64,000 nucleotides of DNA from Actinomycetota bacterium (GCA_030837505.1 JAUPKJ010000257.1:1-64000); one strand, 5' to 3'; shown: positions 25,476-34,825, counted from the first letter of the stretch. The notes: a model not told the origin generated them from the sequence alone. Translations and numbers: made by a program.

Positions 25476-26849
25476 TCAGATCTCGCAGCGGAACTCGGTG
25501 ATCCGGCCCTCCCTGGCCCTGTCGAGCAGTTCACCGGTCTTTTCCGGCAGCTTCCCCTCCCCGGCCCGCGCACATTGCACGATCTGCCGGAACACGGAAC
25601 TGAAATGCCAGTAGTACGGGGTGGCCGGCCTCGGTCGCGCGTCCTTGACGGCCGTCAGGAGCTTGTCGGCGTAGGGGTACTTCTGGCGGATATCCGAGTC
25701 GGAATAGACCGACTCCCGGGTCGCGGCGAACCCTCCTTTTTCGAATAGTTTTTCCTGACTGGTTTCGCCCGTGAGAAACTCCGCCAGGGACTTGGCGGCC
25801 TCCGGATTCTCACTGCGTCGGGTGACCGCGATGTTCTGCCCTCCCAGGACCCCGTTCTTCACCGGCGCGACCCCCACCCAATCCTCGATCTTCTGGCCGC
25901 GGTCCTGGGCCTCGTCCTTCAAGGCCCGGTAGGCCACGGGCCAGTTCCGCATCAGAACGACCCTCTCGTCGACGAAGGCCGCCGTCGCGGCTGCCTCGGT
26001 GAAGTCGGAGGCGTCGAGGGACAGGACTTTGCCCTTGCTGAGGACATCGGTCACGGTATCCATCGCTACGGCACCCACAGCGCTGTCCAGTTCGAAAGCG
26101 TCCCCGTCCAGTTGAACCTTCTGCGACCGCAGCAGCTCCAGCATCGTCACGGTGTACCCCTCGTAATCCGCGAACTGACCGGCGAAGGCGGCCTCCGCCA
26201 CGGGCTGCTGCGCCGAATCGTTCCGATTCAGCATGGAGGCGATCTGGCCGATGGTTGCCGCCAGGGAATCTGTCTCCAGGCTTTGCTCCACGGACGATTT
26301 GTCCTGTGGGGTCCGCTTCGTCAGTGTTCGGAGCATCTGCCGGTTGTAGAACATCAGGCCCGCGTCGGTGTTCAACGGCAGGGCCCACAGCTTCCCCTCG
26401 TACCGGCAGGTCTCCAGGGGGCCCGCCATGAACCCCGAGGTGTCCACCCCCGTCATCCGACGCAGGTGCCCGGCCCGCGCGAACTCCGAGGTCTGGGTCA
26501 CGTCCATGACCACCAGATCCACCTGCTCCCCGGCCGTGAGGCGGGCTGCGGTCTCCACCCGTTGCTCGTCGCTGGACGCCGACAGCGACACCAGCCGTGC
26601 CTTCCACCCGTCCTTCGCACCGTGTACGCGATTCCAATGATCGATCTTGTCCTTCCGGGCGCCGCTGCGGTCCTCACCGGCCAGGATCACGATCTCCACC
26701 GGCCTGTGCTCGGCTTCCCTCGGCCACCAGCGGACACCCAGCGGAACGATCAGCGCCCCGACGAGCCCCACCGTGCCGAACAGAATCCACCGCCTTCTGC
26801 CGGACCGATGCCCGTGATTTTTCGTCCAGCCGACGGCCCCGTTCGCCAT
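25476..26849 (-). CDS. Membrane-anchored extracellular solute-binding protein
   Basis: A 457-residue protein with one N-terminal membrane helix (about 21-38) after a basic tail (RSGRRR), so the rest faces outside. The body resembles ABC-type family-1 solute-binding proteins: VDLVVMDVTQTSEFARAG, ALPLNTDAGLMFYNRQML, and an ENPEAAKSLAEFLTG segment. No lipobox is present and no permease or ATPase genes are near, which is odd for a transporter component. The ATG shares its first base with the stop of the SBP-VWA gene (TGATG), so the two are translationally coupled and probably work together. Ligand unknown. Confidence 0.78.
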   Translation of the reverse strand: MANGAVGWTKNHGHRSGRRRWILFGTVGLVGALIVPLGVRWWPREAEHRPVEIVILAGEDRSGARKDKIDHWNRVHGAKDGWKARLVSLSASSDEQRVETAARLTAGEQVDLVVMDVTQTSEFARAGHLRRMTGVDTSGFMAGPLETCRYEGKLWALPLNTDAGLMFYNRQMLRTLTKRTPQDKSSVEQSLETDSLAATIGQIASMLNRNDSAQQPVAEAAFAGQFADYEGYTVTMLELLRSQKVQLDGDAFELDSAVGAVAMDTVTDVLSKGKVLSLDASDFTEAAATAAFVDERVVLMRNWPVAYRALKDEAQDRGQKIEDWVGVAPVKNGVLGGQNIAVTRRSENPEAAKSLAEFLTGETSQEKLFEKGGFAATRESVYSDSDIRQKYPYADKLLTAVKDARPRPATPYYWHFSSVFRQIVQCARAGEGKLPEKTGELLDRAREGRITEFRCEI

Positions 26850-28855
26850 CACTGCCCTCCCAGGAGTTCGTCCAGCTCACTGGTGACGGCTCCCTGGACC
26901 GCGCTGCACGTGTCCGATGTCGAATCCGTCTCGACGATGCGTCGCAGTTTCTCCGAGCAAGCGCTGGTCCCCGTCACGAGAGCCAGTACCCGGACCTGGG
27001 ACTCCCGTGCCAGGGTCGCCAACTTTTTGATCTGAATCTCGGAATCGTCCAGGTGCAGGGCGAAGGAGCCGTCGGTGACCAACAGCAGTACCCCCTGGAA
27101 CGACGAGGACGAGGACAGATCGTTCAGAGCTTCGGCCAGGGGACCGGCCATCGGACTGCCACCGCCGGACTCCCAGCCCTCAAGAGCCGCCCGCAGCTCA
27201 ACCACCGTTGTCGAGGAATTCTCCTCGCCCCCGACCGGACCGAAGGGGACCCTCGGCCGGGTTCCCTTTACCTTCAGCGATCCGCCGACCAGATGCAGCC
27301 CCAGCTGGTCCCCCTTGGACAGCAGACGCGGGAGGTCGGTCCCGATCATCGTCGCCACCTGCCGGAAACGCGGCCCCATCGACTGGGACGCGTCCATCAT
27401 CACGAGGACCCGGCGGGGCAGTCGGTTCTGTTCGTGGACCTTCCGGGCGTACTTCGTCATGTCCAGCACCGCCTTTTCCCTGGCGCTGCCGGCCTGAGGA
27501 TCATCGGTGCAGGAGGAATCGCTGCACGGATTCAGATCCAGTCCCCTGAGCGTCCTGCGGCCGTCCTCGGTGCCCAACCATTCCCGGAACTTCCAGGCCG
27601 CACAGGACGAGGGGCGGTCGGCGGGGTCCGAGGCCTTGCACCTGGACCGGTCCCCCGATCGCCCGGACTCCGTTTCGAGGGAGAGCGTCAGGAAGGGAAA
27701 GGACACCTCCGGTCGGTTCGTTCCCCCGGAACCGGCCAGAGGGATGGTCTTCAACTGGGTCTCTGCCCCGGTGTTCTCGCCGAGGAGCAGCTCCGGGTGC
27801 TTCGCGAAAGGAGCGGTCATCAGGAGGGCCACGGGCTTTTTCGCGCGATCGGGATCGGAGAAGCGTTGGAGCAGTGCTTTCTCACCGCTGTCCGGGTACT
27901 GGGCCTCCTTGGCGCCGTCCAGCATGGTTTTTTCGAAATCCGACGACTCCTCGGACAGGGTCCCGCTCACGCTGCCCGGCGAGTACACGTAATGGGCCAG
28001 GACGCTGGCCTGTGACAACTCCGGTGCCGGACGGATCACAGGGATCCCCGCCCCGCTCAATTCCTTGATCTGATCGGACAGATTCTGCCCCGAGAGCCCC
28101 TCGGCCTGTGTTTTCCGGGCAGCGGCCGGGCTGAGGGCCAGGACCACCGGAGCCGAGGCGTAGATCCGAGCGTCCTGGACCACCCGGGAACGCACCTCGT
28201 CGAGGTTCGCCAGAGCGAGAAGGGAATCCGGCAGATAGGCGTCCGGCCGTGGGCCGTAACGGGCGACGTCGGAACTATCCGGATCAGCGTCGTCCCGCCA
28301 TCCGTTGCCCAGCGCGGTGCGGGCCTGTTCCTCCGACAAAGTCATGACGAACACCGAGTGGCGGGGGCAGCCGCGAGAATCGGCCGTCGATGTCTGGAAC
28401 GCCGTCGCCAAACGCTCCACCGTCCCGCTCATCGTCGGAGTGGTGAGCACCTTGGCGGGAACCGTCAGTGGGCACTCCCCGGTGACGTACCGCACCCACT
28501 CCGCGAAAGCTGCCAGACCCATTCCCGCCGGGAGGGAGACGACCGCCACGAGTATCCAGAGCAGAGGCGTGCGCAGCCTGCACCGGAAATCGGGCTGGTT
28601 CCACCGCCGACCCAACAGATCGAGGAAACCCGCCAGCGCATCGTCCATCGCGTGGATCCCCACGATCCCCCCGACGACGCCCCCCAGGCCCAGCAGCACC
28701 CACCCCCACCAGGCCAGGACCCGGTCCGTGGCCAGTGCCGGGCCCGTGACTCCCAGCGCCACGACGCAGAAGGCGACCGCCCTGCGTCGACCACCACCGG
28801 AGTCCTGCTGCAATCGGTGCTTCTGTGCGGAACCCGAACCGTCGGGCATCGCCAT
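26849..28855 (-). CDS. Membrane protein with solute-binding-like and VWA domains
   Basis: A 668-residue protein. Two helices at about 25-68 and one at 97-118 anchor it. Residues ~130-400 resemble a bacterial solute-binding domain (PDAYLPDSLLAL, then ASAPVVLALS). The C-terminal von Willebrand A domain has the metal-site motif DASQS at 488-492 in MMDASQSMG and a VTDG near 595. Eight or more cysteines in the exported part may form disulfides. The ATG has GGTGAGGAG upstream. It is the first gene of a pair with the solute-binding gene. Such pairs are known in actinomycetes but lack an assigned role. Ligand capture or adhesion at the cell surface is an inference. Confidence 0.8.
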   Translation of the reverse strand: MAMPDGSGSAQKHRLQQDSGGGRRRAVAFCVVALGVTGPALATDRVLAWWGWVLLGLGGVVGGIVGIHAMDDALAGFLDLLGRRWNQPDFRCRLRTPLLWILVAVVSLPAGMGLAAFAEWVRYVTGECPLTVPAKVLTTPTMSGTVERLATAFQTSTADSRGCPRHSVFVMTLSEEQARTALGNGWRDDADPDSSDVARYGPRPDAYLPDSLLALANLDEVRSRVVQDARIYASAPVVLALSPAAARKTQAEGLSGQNLSDQIKELSGAGIPVIRPAPELSQASVLAHYVYSPGSVSGTLSEESSDFEKTMLDGAKEAQYPDSGEKALLQRFSDPDRAKKPVALLMTAPFAKHPELLLGENTGAETQLKTIPLAGSGGTNRPEVSFPFLTLSLETESGRSGDRSRCKASDPADRPSSCAAWKFREWLGTEDGRRTLRGLDLNPCSDSSCTDDPQAGSAREKAVLDMTKYARKVHEQNRLPRRVLVMMDASQSMGPRFRQVATMIGTDLPRLLSKGDQLGLHLVGGSLKVKGTRPRVPFGPVGGEENSSTTVVELRAALEGWESGGGSPMAGPLAEALNDLSSSSSFQGVLLLVTDGSFALHLDDSEIQIKKLATLARESQVRVLALVTGTSACSEKLRRIVETDSTSDTCSAVQGAVTSELDELLGGQ

Positions 28856-29366
28856 CGATGCTCCTCACCCCGTCGCCCCGTGCCGGTGCCCGGAGCGCCC
28901 CGGGTCGTCCTTCCCGAGACTCACCCGGATCTTGGTGATGGCAACGATAATCCTACGGATACCCCTTCGTGTCGGAAAAGACCGAGGCCGGCACAGGAAC
29001 GTGACGTTCGGGGCACAGGAGCATGCTGAAGGGGATCAGGAACGGATCATCACGGTACCCGCTTTCAACATCCGAAGAGGTTCTCAGGGCTCGAACGGGC
29101 GATCGGTCGGAGCCGAGGCGACAAAGTCACGAAAAGACTGCTTTCCCGCTTCCGGACCTGCTACCGGCGGTGGGGAAGAACCGCAGCTCCGCCGACCGCC
29201 GCGCACTGTCCCTCTCCGTGACATTTCAGGCGAACATGGCCCGTAGCACTGACGGAGCGTGTTGCATGGACCTGCGGCGTCGATGCCGCCACGGGTTCTG
29301 CGTCCTGCGAGGCCGATGGGTCACCGGATCCCGTCGGCTCGAACACGGAGGAAGGGCGGGACGACC
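28856..29366. other. 511-bp divergent intergenic region
   Basis: Separates the divergent SBP-VWA and RCC1-type genes and should hold both promoters. On the minus strand a TAGGAT box with TTTCCG 17 bp upstream is a weak promoter candidate about 95 bp before the SBP-VWA start. The half nearest the RCC1 gene holds its GGAGGAAGG ribosome site. No convincing coding frame or RNA gene is seen. Confidence 0.5.
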
Positions 29367-31691
29367 ATGCAGTTTCTCTACCAAGGGCACCCTCACCGGC
29401 GTCGGGACTTCCGGGGATCGGCAGGACACCGTCCGGTCAGGGTCAGGGCCAGGGCCGCGGGACTCACGGGCGCGGTGCTGGCGATCGGGGCCCTCCAGCC
29501 CCTCCCCGGGGCGATCGCCGGGACCGCGGCCCCGGCAGAACCGTCGTGGTCGGCTGTTTCCGCCGGTGACAGGCACACCTGCGGGATCAGGACCGACGGG
29601 TCCCTGTGGTGCTGGGGGAACAACGAGTTCGGACGGCTCGGGGACGGCACGACGGTCTCGAGCCGACGGCCCGTGCGCGTGCGGACCGCCGGGTCCTGGG
29701 AACAGGTGACGGCCGGTGACACTCACACCTGTGGGATCGACGTCCGCGGCGACCTGTGGTGCTGGGGGAACAACGAGTTCGGACAGGTGGGGGACGGCAC
29801 CTCCTCTCAGCGGCGCACCCCGGTGAGGGTCGCTCCCGGGAGACGGTGGCGGAGTGTGTCCACGCTGGGCCTGCACACCTGCGGGATCGATGTCGGGGGA
29901 CGCCTGTGGTGCTGGGGGGCCAACTTCGAGGGCGAGCTGGGGGACGGGACCATCGAGCAGAGGACCGTGCCCGTTCCCGTGGCCCCGTCGATCCGGTGGC
30001 GCACCGTTTCCGCCGGCGAGCGGCACACGTGCGGGACCGACGTCGCGGGCAGCCTGTGGTGCTGGGGAACCAACTTCACCGGCCAACTGGGGGACGGCAC
30101 GACCGACAACCGGTTCGTCCCCGCCCGGATCGCCCGGGGGACACGGTGGTCGGGAGTTTCCTCGGGACGGTCCCACACCTGCGGCGTGCGTTCCGATCGC
30201 AGCGTGTGGTGCTGGGGTCTGAACGAAAGCGCCCAGCTGGGCCTACCCGGTCTGGGGATCCCCGGGGACCCGGTCACTCCGGGGCCCATGCAACTGACTC
30301 CTGTGAGGGTTCCCGTCCGGGGCACCTGGACGCAGGCGAGGGCCTCGGGCGGGTTCACGTGCGCCGTGCGTTCCGATCGCACCGTGTGGTGCTGGGGCGA
30401 CAACGACCAGCGTCAGATCACCGACCGGACGGAGGCCCCACAGGGGACCCCTGTCCTGGTCGACGGCCCCGGTCCCTGGCGCACCGTGTCCACCGGCAGA
30501 TCGCACACCTGTGGGATCCGTTCCGGCGGTGACCTGTGGTGCTGGGGGAACCCGGGAGATGGCCGCCTCGGCAGCGAGAGCCCCCCGGCCGCCGGGGTCC
30601 TCCCGCGGAGGGTCGCCCGGGGTCTGTCCTGGGGTGAGGTGGCCCTCACCGACGACTCGGCGTGCGCCGTCCGGGCCGACGGCACCCTGTTGTGCTGGGG
30701 GCGAAACTACAACGGGCAGGTGGGGGACGGCACGACGACGGACCGGTTCCTTCCCCGGCAGGTCACGGGCGATCCCCGCCTCCGCTGGACCGGGGTGTCC
30801 CTCGGCCGGCAGTTCGCCTGCGGGACCGGCGGTGACGGAATCCTGCGCTGCTGGGGGCGAAACGCTGACGGGCAGGTGGGGGACGGTTCGACGACGGACC
30901 GTCACCGTCCGGTGAAGGTCGACGATCCCGGTCCGCGGGCTGTCGTGCGGGCGGGGTCCGCGCACGCGTGCGTCCGGCGCACCGGGGGATCCCTGTGGTG
31001 CTGGGGCATCAACTTCGCCGGGCAACTCGGACACAGGATCTGGCCCCGGGCCCTGCGGCCGGCCCCCGTCCCGTCGGCGGGAGCCTGGACGGCCGTCGGG
31101 GCGGGGGACGAGCACACCTGCGCCGTGCGCACCGACCGTTCCCTGTGGTGCTGGGGGAACAGCCGGGCAGGCCAACTCGGCGTGCCACCGGAGAGAATCC
31201 CGGAACGGACGGGACCGGAGACCCCCGACGGCGCCCCACCGCTGCGGGTCACGGGCGGGAGCATCTGGCGGACCGTGTCGGCGGGGTACGTCCACACGTG
31301 CGCCGTGCGAACCGACGGGAGCCTGTGGTGCTGGGGGAACAACTCCGGCGGACAACTCGGGGACGGTACGACCACCGACAGGCCGACCCCTGTCCGGGTG
31401 GGGAACGGCACGAGCTGGCGGAGCGTTTCGGCGGGCTGGTCCCACACCTGTGCGGTGCGGACCGACGGGAGCCTGTGGTGCTGGGGCCGGAACGCGTCCG
31501 GGCAGCTCGGCGACGGCCGGACGGTGTCGCGGCTGCGGCCCGGCCCCGTGGCGGTCGGTACCTCGTGGCGCAGCGTGGTGGTCGCGACCCGGAACACCTG
31601 CGGGATCCGGACCGACGGGTCCCTGTGGTGCTGGGGGGACGCCCTGGGCCCGCTCGGGAGCACCGTGTCGTTCCGTGGTCGGGTGAGGTGA
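29367..31691 (+). CDS. Secreted RCC1-type beta-propeller protein with 14 cysteine-paired repeats
   Basis: A 774-residue exported protein. I chose the ATG giving MQFLYQGHP, with a GGAGGAAGG site upstream; an open extension of 36 codons before it looks non-coding. A basic stretch and hydrophobic segment near residues 28-50 act as the export signal. The rest is about 14 RCC1 repeats, each with a core like HTCGIRTDGSLWCWG and a GDGT segment. This is enough for two seven-bladed propellers. Every repeat has a matched pair of cysteines (TCG...WCW), suggesting a disulfide per blade outside the cell. The coding repeats are near-identical at DNA level, so the gene is prone to recombination. Function is probably binding; no partner is evident. 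Confidence 0.85.
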   Translation: MQFLYQGHPHRRRDFRGSAGHRPVRVRARAAGLTGAVLAIGALQPLPGAIAGTAAPAEPSWSAVSAGDRHTCGIRTDGSLWCWGNNEFGRLGDGTTVSSRRPVRVRTAGSWEQVTAGDTHTCGIDVRGDLWCWGNNEFGQVGDGTSSQRRTPVRVAPGRRWRSVSTLGLHTCGIDVGGRLWCWGANFEGELGDGTIEQRTVPVPVAPSIRWRTVSAGERHTCGTDVAGSLWCWGTNFTGQLGDGTTDNRFVPARIARGTRWSGVSSGRSHTCGVRSDRSVWCWGLNESAQLGLPGLGIPGDPVTPGPMQLTPVRVPVRGTWTQARASGGFTCAVRSDRTVWCWGDNDQRQITDRTEAPQGTPVLVDGPGPWRTVSTGRSHTCGIRSGGDLWCWGNPGDGRLGSESPPAAGVLPRRVARGLSWGEVALTDDSACAVRADGTLLCWGRNYNGQVGDGTTTDRFLPRQVTGDPRLRWTGVSLGRQFACGTGGDGILRCWGRNADGQVGDGSTTDRHRPVKVDDPGPRAVVRAGSAHACVRRTGGSLWCWGINFAGQLGHRIWPRALRPAPVPSAGAWTAVGAGDEHTCAVRTDRSLWCWGNSRAGQLGVPPERIPERTGPETPDGAPPLRVTGGSIWRTVSAGYVHTCAVRTDGSLWCWGNNSGGQLGDGTTTDRPTPVRVGNGTSWRSVSAGWSHTCAVRTDGSLWCWGRNASGQLGDGRTVSRLRPGPVAVGTSWRSVVVATRNTCGIRTDGSLWCWGDALGPLGSTVSFRGRVR

Positions 31692-31693
31692 GA

Positions 31694-31718
31694 ACGGCGC
31701 CGGGCCGCCCGGCGCCGT
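31694..31718. terminator. Bidirectional terminator between the RCC1-type and DUF2252 genes
   Basis: A perfect 11-bp stem, ACGGCGCCGGG/CCCGGCGCCGT, with loop CCG sits in the 44-bp gap between convergent stop codons. It can serve both genes. Confidence 0.7.
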
Positions 31719-31735
31719 GGCCTTCCCCCGGTAGG

Positions 31736-33118
31736 TCAGTCCTGGTGCTCGGCGGGGATCCGTCCGGCGGCGACGGCAGCGACGAGGGCGGCGTGGTCGG
31801 CCTCGGTCTGGTCGGCGTAGGCGTGGGCGTAGGTCACGAGGGCCGTGTCGGCCGCGTCCCCCCTGCCGAGGTAGCCGGTCAGGACCCGCGCATCGGCGGT
31901 GCGGGCGTGGGCCCGGGCCAGCAGGGCGCCCGTCAGCCGGGCGTAGTCGTCGAGCTGGTGTCCGGGCAGGCAGGATGGGTCGATGCTGCCCTTCATGTCG
32001 CGGAAGGTCCGCACGTAGTAGTCGTCCGCGCCGATCCGGGTCCAGCCCAGCAGGGCGTCGTGGGTCGTCTGCATGGCCTTCTGCCCCAGGACCACTCGGC
32101 GGCCCTGGTGTCCCCCGGTGCCGTCGAAGCCCTCGTACCCGGTGAACACGCCCGGCCGGGCCTGTTTGATCTGCAGGACGAGGGTGTCCTGGGGGCCGTT
32201 GCCCTCCAGCAGGGCGATGTAGGTCCGGTTCCCCACCGAGCCGACCCCCACGACCCGGAAGGCGACGTCGACCAGGTGGTAGCGGTTCAGGAGCAGCGCC
32301 CGCTCGTGGGCCAGGGTCGCGACGTAGTCCCCGAGGGCGTCGGCGATGATCTCCTCCTGCTCGCCGACGACCTGGGTGAGCAGCGGCGGCTGTTCGACGA
32401 ACAACCGGTCCGAGGCACAGGTCGCAACGGTCCATTTGGCTGCCACGGTGCGGGAGTCGTTGTTCTGCGCCTTGACCGTGGCTTTGCGCAGCACGGCGCT
32501 CAGGTGTTCGATGTCGATGGTGTCCAGGAGGTCCTCGTCGAACCTCAGGTGCCAGGCGTCCAGGACCCCCATCCCGGCCAGCCCCCGCAGCATCGTTCGA
32601 TACGAACGCACGGCGTCGCGCACGGCTTCCTCGGTCCGGGCCCGCGTTGCGCCGGCCTCCCGTCCGGCGACGACGACGGAGGCCCCGAGGCGCCGCAGGT
32701 CGACGTCGAAGGGGCCGCGCGCCGTCTCGTCGAAGTCGTTGATGTCCATGACGAGTCGGCGTTCGGGGGAGGCGTAGAACCCGAAATTGGACACGTGAGC
32801 GTCACCGCACACCTGGGCCGTCAGCTGTGTTCGGGGCCCGCAGGCCAGATCGTGGGCCATGACGGCGGCCGAACCCCGCAGGAAGGCGAACGGCGAGGCC
32901 GCCATCCGCCCCGTGCGTAGCGGCAGCAGGTGTTCGAGCCGCCCTCTGCCGGTCTCCTCCACGATCCGGACGGCGATCTGGGGATCGCGCGGGACATGCA
33001 CCGCCAGCAGGCGACGGGGGACCCGGGACCTCTCGGAGCGGCCACGTTCCCGAAGCTCCTGGGGATCGGCGACGGCTGTCCGGAGGAGTCCCCGAACGGG
33101 ACCTGCGGTCGTGCTCAC
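31736..33118 (-). CDS. DUF2252 family protein (kinase-like fold)
   Basis: A 460-residue cytoplasmic protein of the DUF2252 family. GDAHVSNFG (105-113) and MDINDFDET (124-132) resemble the catalytic HxxN and metal-binding DxD motifs of aminoglycoside-phosphotransferase-like kinases, and the family has no established substrate. The length is normal and no damage is visible. It starts at GTG with only a weak upstream GGAAGG. It is convergent with the RCC1-type gene. It is the innermost gene of the left arm: its start codon lies 141 bp from the axis and faces an identical copy across it. Confidence 0.88.
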   Translation of the reverse strand: MSTTAGPVRGLLRTAVADPQELRERGRSERSRVPRRLLAVHVPRDPQIAVRIVEETGRGRLEHLLPLRTGRMAASPFAFLRGSAAVMAHDLACGPRTQLTAQVCGDAHVSNFGFYASPERRLVMDINDFDETARGPFDVDLRRLGASVVVAGREAGATRARTEEAVRDAVRSYRTMLRGLAGMGVLDAWHLRFDEDLLDTIDIEHLSAVLRKATVKAQNNDSRTVAAKWTVATCASDRLFVEQPPLLTQVVGEQEEIIADALGDYVATLAHERALLLNRYHLVDVAFRVVGVGSVGNRTYIALLEGNGPQDTLVLQIKQARPGVFTGYEGFDGTGGHQGRRVVLGQKAMQTTHDALLGWTRIGADDYYVRTFRDMKGSIDPSCLPGHQLDDYARLTGALLARAHARTADARVLTGYLGRGDAADTALVTYAHAYADQTEADHAALVAAVAAGRIPAEHQD

Positions 33119-33400
33119 GCCGTGTGCCTGCCTTCCGCGAATGTTGTTACCTGGCTGCTACGGATCGTGTCCGGACCACAACCGTTCCGACATCGGCCTC
33201 GCGGTGGAGGATATGCCCACCCCGCCGACGCCGGACGGGCCGGTGGGCCGTGGGAAGGATCCTTCCCACGGCCCACCGGCCCGTCCGGCGTCGGCGGGGT
33301 GGGCATATCCTCCACCGCGAGGCCGATGTCGGAACGGTTGTGGTCCGGACACGATCCGTAGCAGCCAGGTAACAACATTCGCGGAAGGCAGGCACACGGC
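33119..33400. other. Axis of the giant palindrome, between two divergent DUF2252 starts
   Basis: The symmetry point lies between bases 33259 and 33260, inside GGATCC, and there is no spacer. Each 141-bp half-arm is the same sequence in opposite direction. Within each half a 7-bp pair GCCCACC/GGTGGGC could form a small hairpin next to the axis. The whole segment is a perfect inverted repeat and would form a long cruciform or fold-back. No clear promoter was identified for either DUF2252 copy. Confidence 0.85.
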
Positions 33401-34783
33401 GTGAGCACGACCGCAGGTCCCGTTCGGGGACTCCTCCGGACAGCCGTCGCCGATCCCCAGGAGCTTCGGGAACGTGGCCGCTCCGAGAGGTCCCGGGTCC
33501 CCCGTCGCCTGCTGGCGGTGCATGTCCCGCGCGATCCCCAGATCGCCGTCCGGATCGTGGAGGAGACCGGCAGAGGGCGGCTCGAACACCTGCTGCCGCT
33601 ACGCACGGGGCGGATGGCGGCCTCGCCGTTCGCCTTCCTGCGGGGTTCGGCCGCCGTCATGGCCCACGATCTGGCCTGCGGGCCCCGAACACAGCTGACG
33701 GCCCAGGTGTGCGGTGACGCTCACGTGTCCAATTTCGGGTTCTACGCCTCCCCCGAACGCCGACTCGTCATGGACATCAACGACTTCGACGAGACGGCGC
33801 GCGGCCCCTTCGACGTCGACCTGCGGCGCCTCGGGGCCTCCGTCGTCGTCGCCGGACGGGAGGCCGGCGCAACGCGGGCCCGGACCGAGGAAGCCGTGCG
33901 CGACGCCGTGCGTTCGTATCGAACGATGCTGCGGGGGCTGGCCGGGATGGGGGTCCTGGACGCCTGGCACCTGAGGTTCGACGAGGACCTCCTGGACACC
34001 ATCGACATCGAACACCTGAGCGCCGTGCTGCGCAAAGCCACGGTCAAGGCGCAGAACAACGACTCCCGCACCGTGGCAGCCAAATGGACCGTTGCGACCT
34101 GTGCCTCGGACCGGTTGTTCGTCGAACAGCCGCCGCTGCTCACCCAGGTCGTCGGCGAGCAGGAGGAGATCATCGCCGACGCCCTCGGGGACTACGTCGC
34201 GACCCTGGCCCACGAGCGGGCGCTGCTCCTGAACCGCTACCACCTGGTCGACGTCGCCTTCCGGGTCGTGGGGGTCGGCTCGGTGGGGAACCGGACCTAC
34301 ATCGCCCTGCTGGAGGGCAACGGCCCCCAGGACACCCTCGTCCTGCAGATCAAACAGGCCCGGCCGGGCGTGTTCACCGGGTACGAGGGCTTCGACGGCA
34401 CCGGGGGACACCAGGGCCGCCGAGTGGTCCTGGGGCAGAAGGCCATGCAGACGACCCACGACGCCCTGCTGGGCTGGACCCGGATCGGCGCGGACGACTA
34501 CTACGTGCGGACCTTCCGCGACATGAAGGGCAGCATCGACCCATCCTGCCTGCCCGGACACCAGCTCGACGACTACGCCCGGCTGACGGGCGCCCTGCTG
34601 GCCCGGGCCCACGCCCGCACCGCCGATGCGCGGGTCCTGACCGGCTACCTCGGCAGGGGGGACGCGGCCGACACGGCCCTCGTGACCTACGCCCACGCCT
34701 ACGCCGACCAGACCGAGGCCGACCACGCCGCCCTCGTCGCTGCCGTCGCCGCCGGACGGATCCCCGCCGAGCACCAGGACTGA
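33401..34783 (+). CDS. DUF2252 family protein, second copy
   Basis: Identical in translation to the 31736-33118 gene: 460 residues with GDAHVSNFG and DINDFDET kinase-like motifs. It begins at GTG 141 bp from the axis and points away from the first copy, so the two share one symmetric upstream region. It converges on the second RCC1-type gene. Confidence 0.88.
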   Translation: MSTTAGPVRGLLRTAVADPQELRERGRSERSRVPRRLLAVHVPRDPQIAVRIVEETGRGRLEHLLPLRTGRMAASPFAFLRGSAAVMAHDLACGPRTQLTAQVCGDAHVSNFGFYASPERRLVMDINDFDETARGPFDVDLRRLGASVVVAGREAGATRARTEEAVRDAVRSYRTMLRGLAGMGVLDAWHLRFDEDLLDTIDIEHLSAVLRKATVKAQNNDSRTVAAKWTVATCASDRLFVEQPPLLTQVVGEQEEIIADALGDYVATLAHERALLLNRYHLVDVAFRVVGVGSVGNRTYIALLEGNGPQDTLVLQIKQARPGVFTGYEGFDGTGGHQGRRVVLGQKAMQTTHDALLGWTRIGADDYYVRTFRDMKGSIDPSCLPGHQLDDYARLTGALLARAHARTADARVLTGYLGRGDAADTALVTYAHAYADQTEADHAALVAAVAAGRIPAEHQD

Positions 34784-34800
34784 CCTACCGGGGGAAGGCC

Positions 34801-34825
34801 ACGGCGCCGGGCGGCCCGGCGCCGT
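34801..34825. terminator. Bidirectional terminator, mirror copy
   Basis: The same 11-bp stem and CCG loop as at 31694, between the convergent DUF2252 and RCC1-type copies. Confidence 0.7.

Larger units (their letters stand above)
2519..33259. repeat. Left arm of a >30.7-kb perfect inverted repeat
   Basis: Each base x in this arm pairs with base 66519-x in the right arm. All gene boundaries and translations compared, in all frames, have mirror partners of identical length and sequence, from pgi to the DUF2252 gene. No difference was noticed, though an exact base-by-base alignment was not run. The arms meet with no spacer. The outer limit is set by the window end and not by loss of similarity. 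Confidence 0.97.

Noticed and set aside
29560-31640. Regularly spaced near-identical DNA repeats resembling a CRISPR array
   Set aside because: The repeats encode the RCC1 blades in frame, with spacing set by the protein repeat and no unique spacers or cas genes.
30243-32435. 730-codon open frame opposite the RCC1-type and DUF2252 genes
   Set aside because: It is the antisense shadow of two well-supported genes; its Pro/Arg-rich repeats mirror the RCC1 repeats and match no family.
33257-33262. GGATCC (BamHI site) exactly at the axis as proof of a cloning joint
   Set aside because: Any spacerless palindrome must have some palindromic hexamer at its centre, so one particular site is weak evidence.
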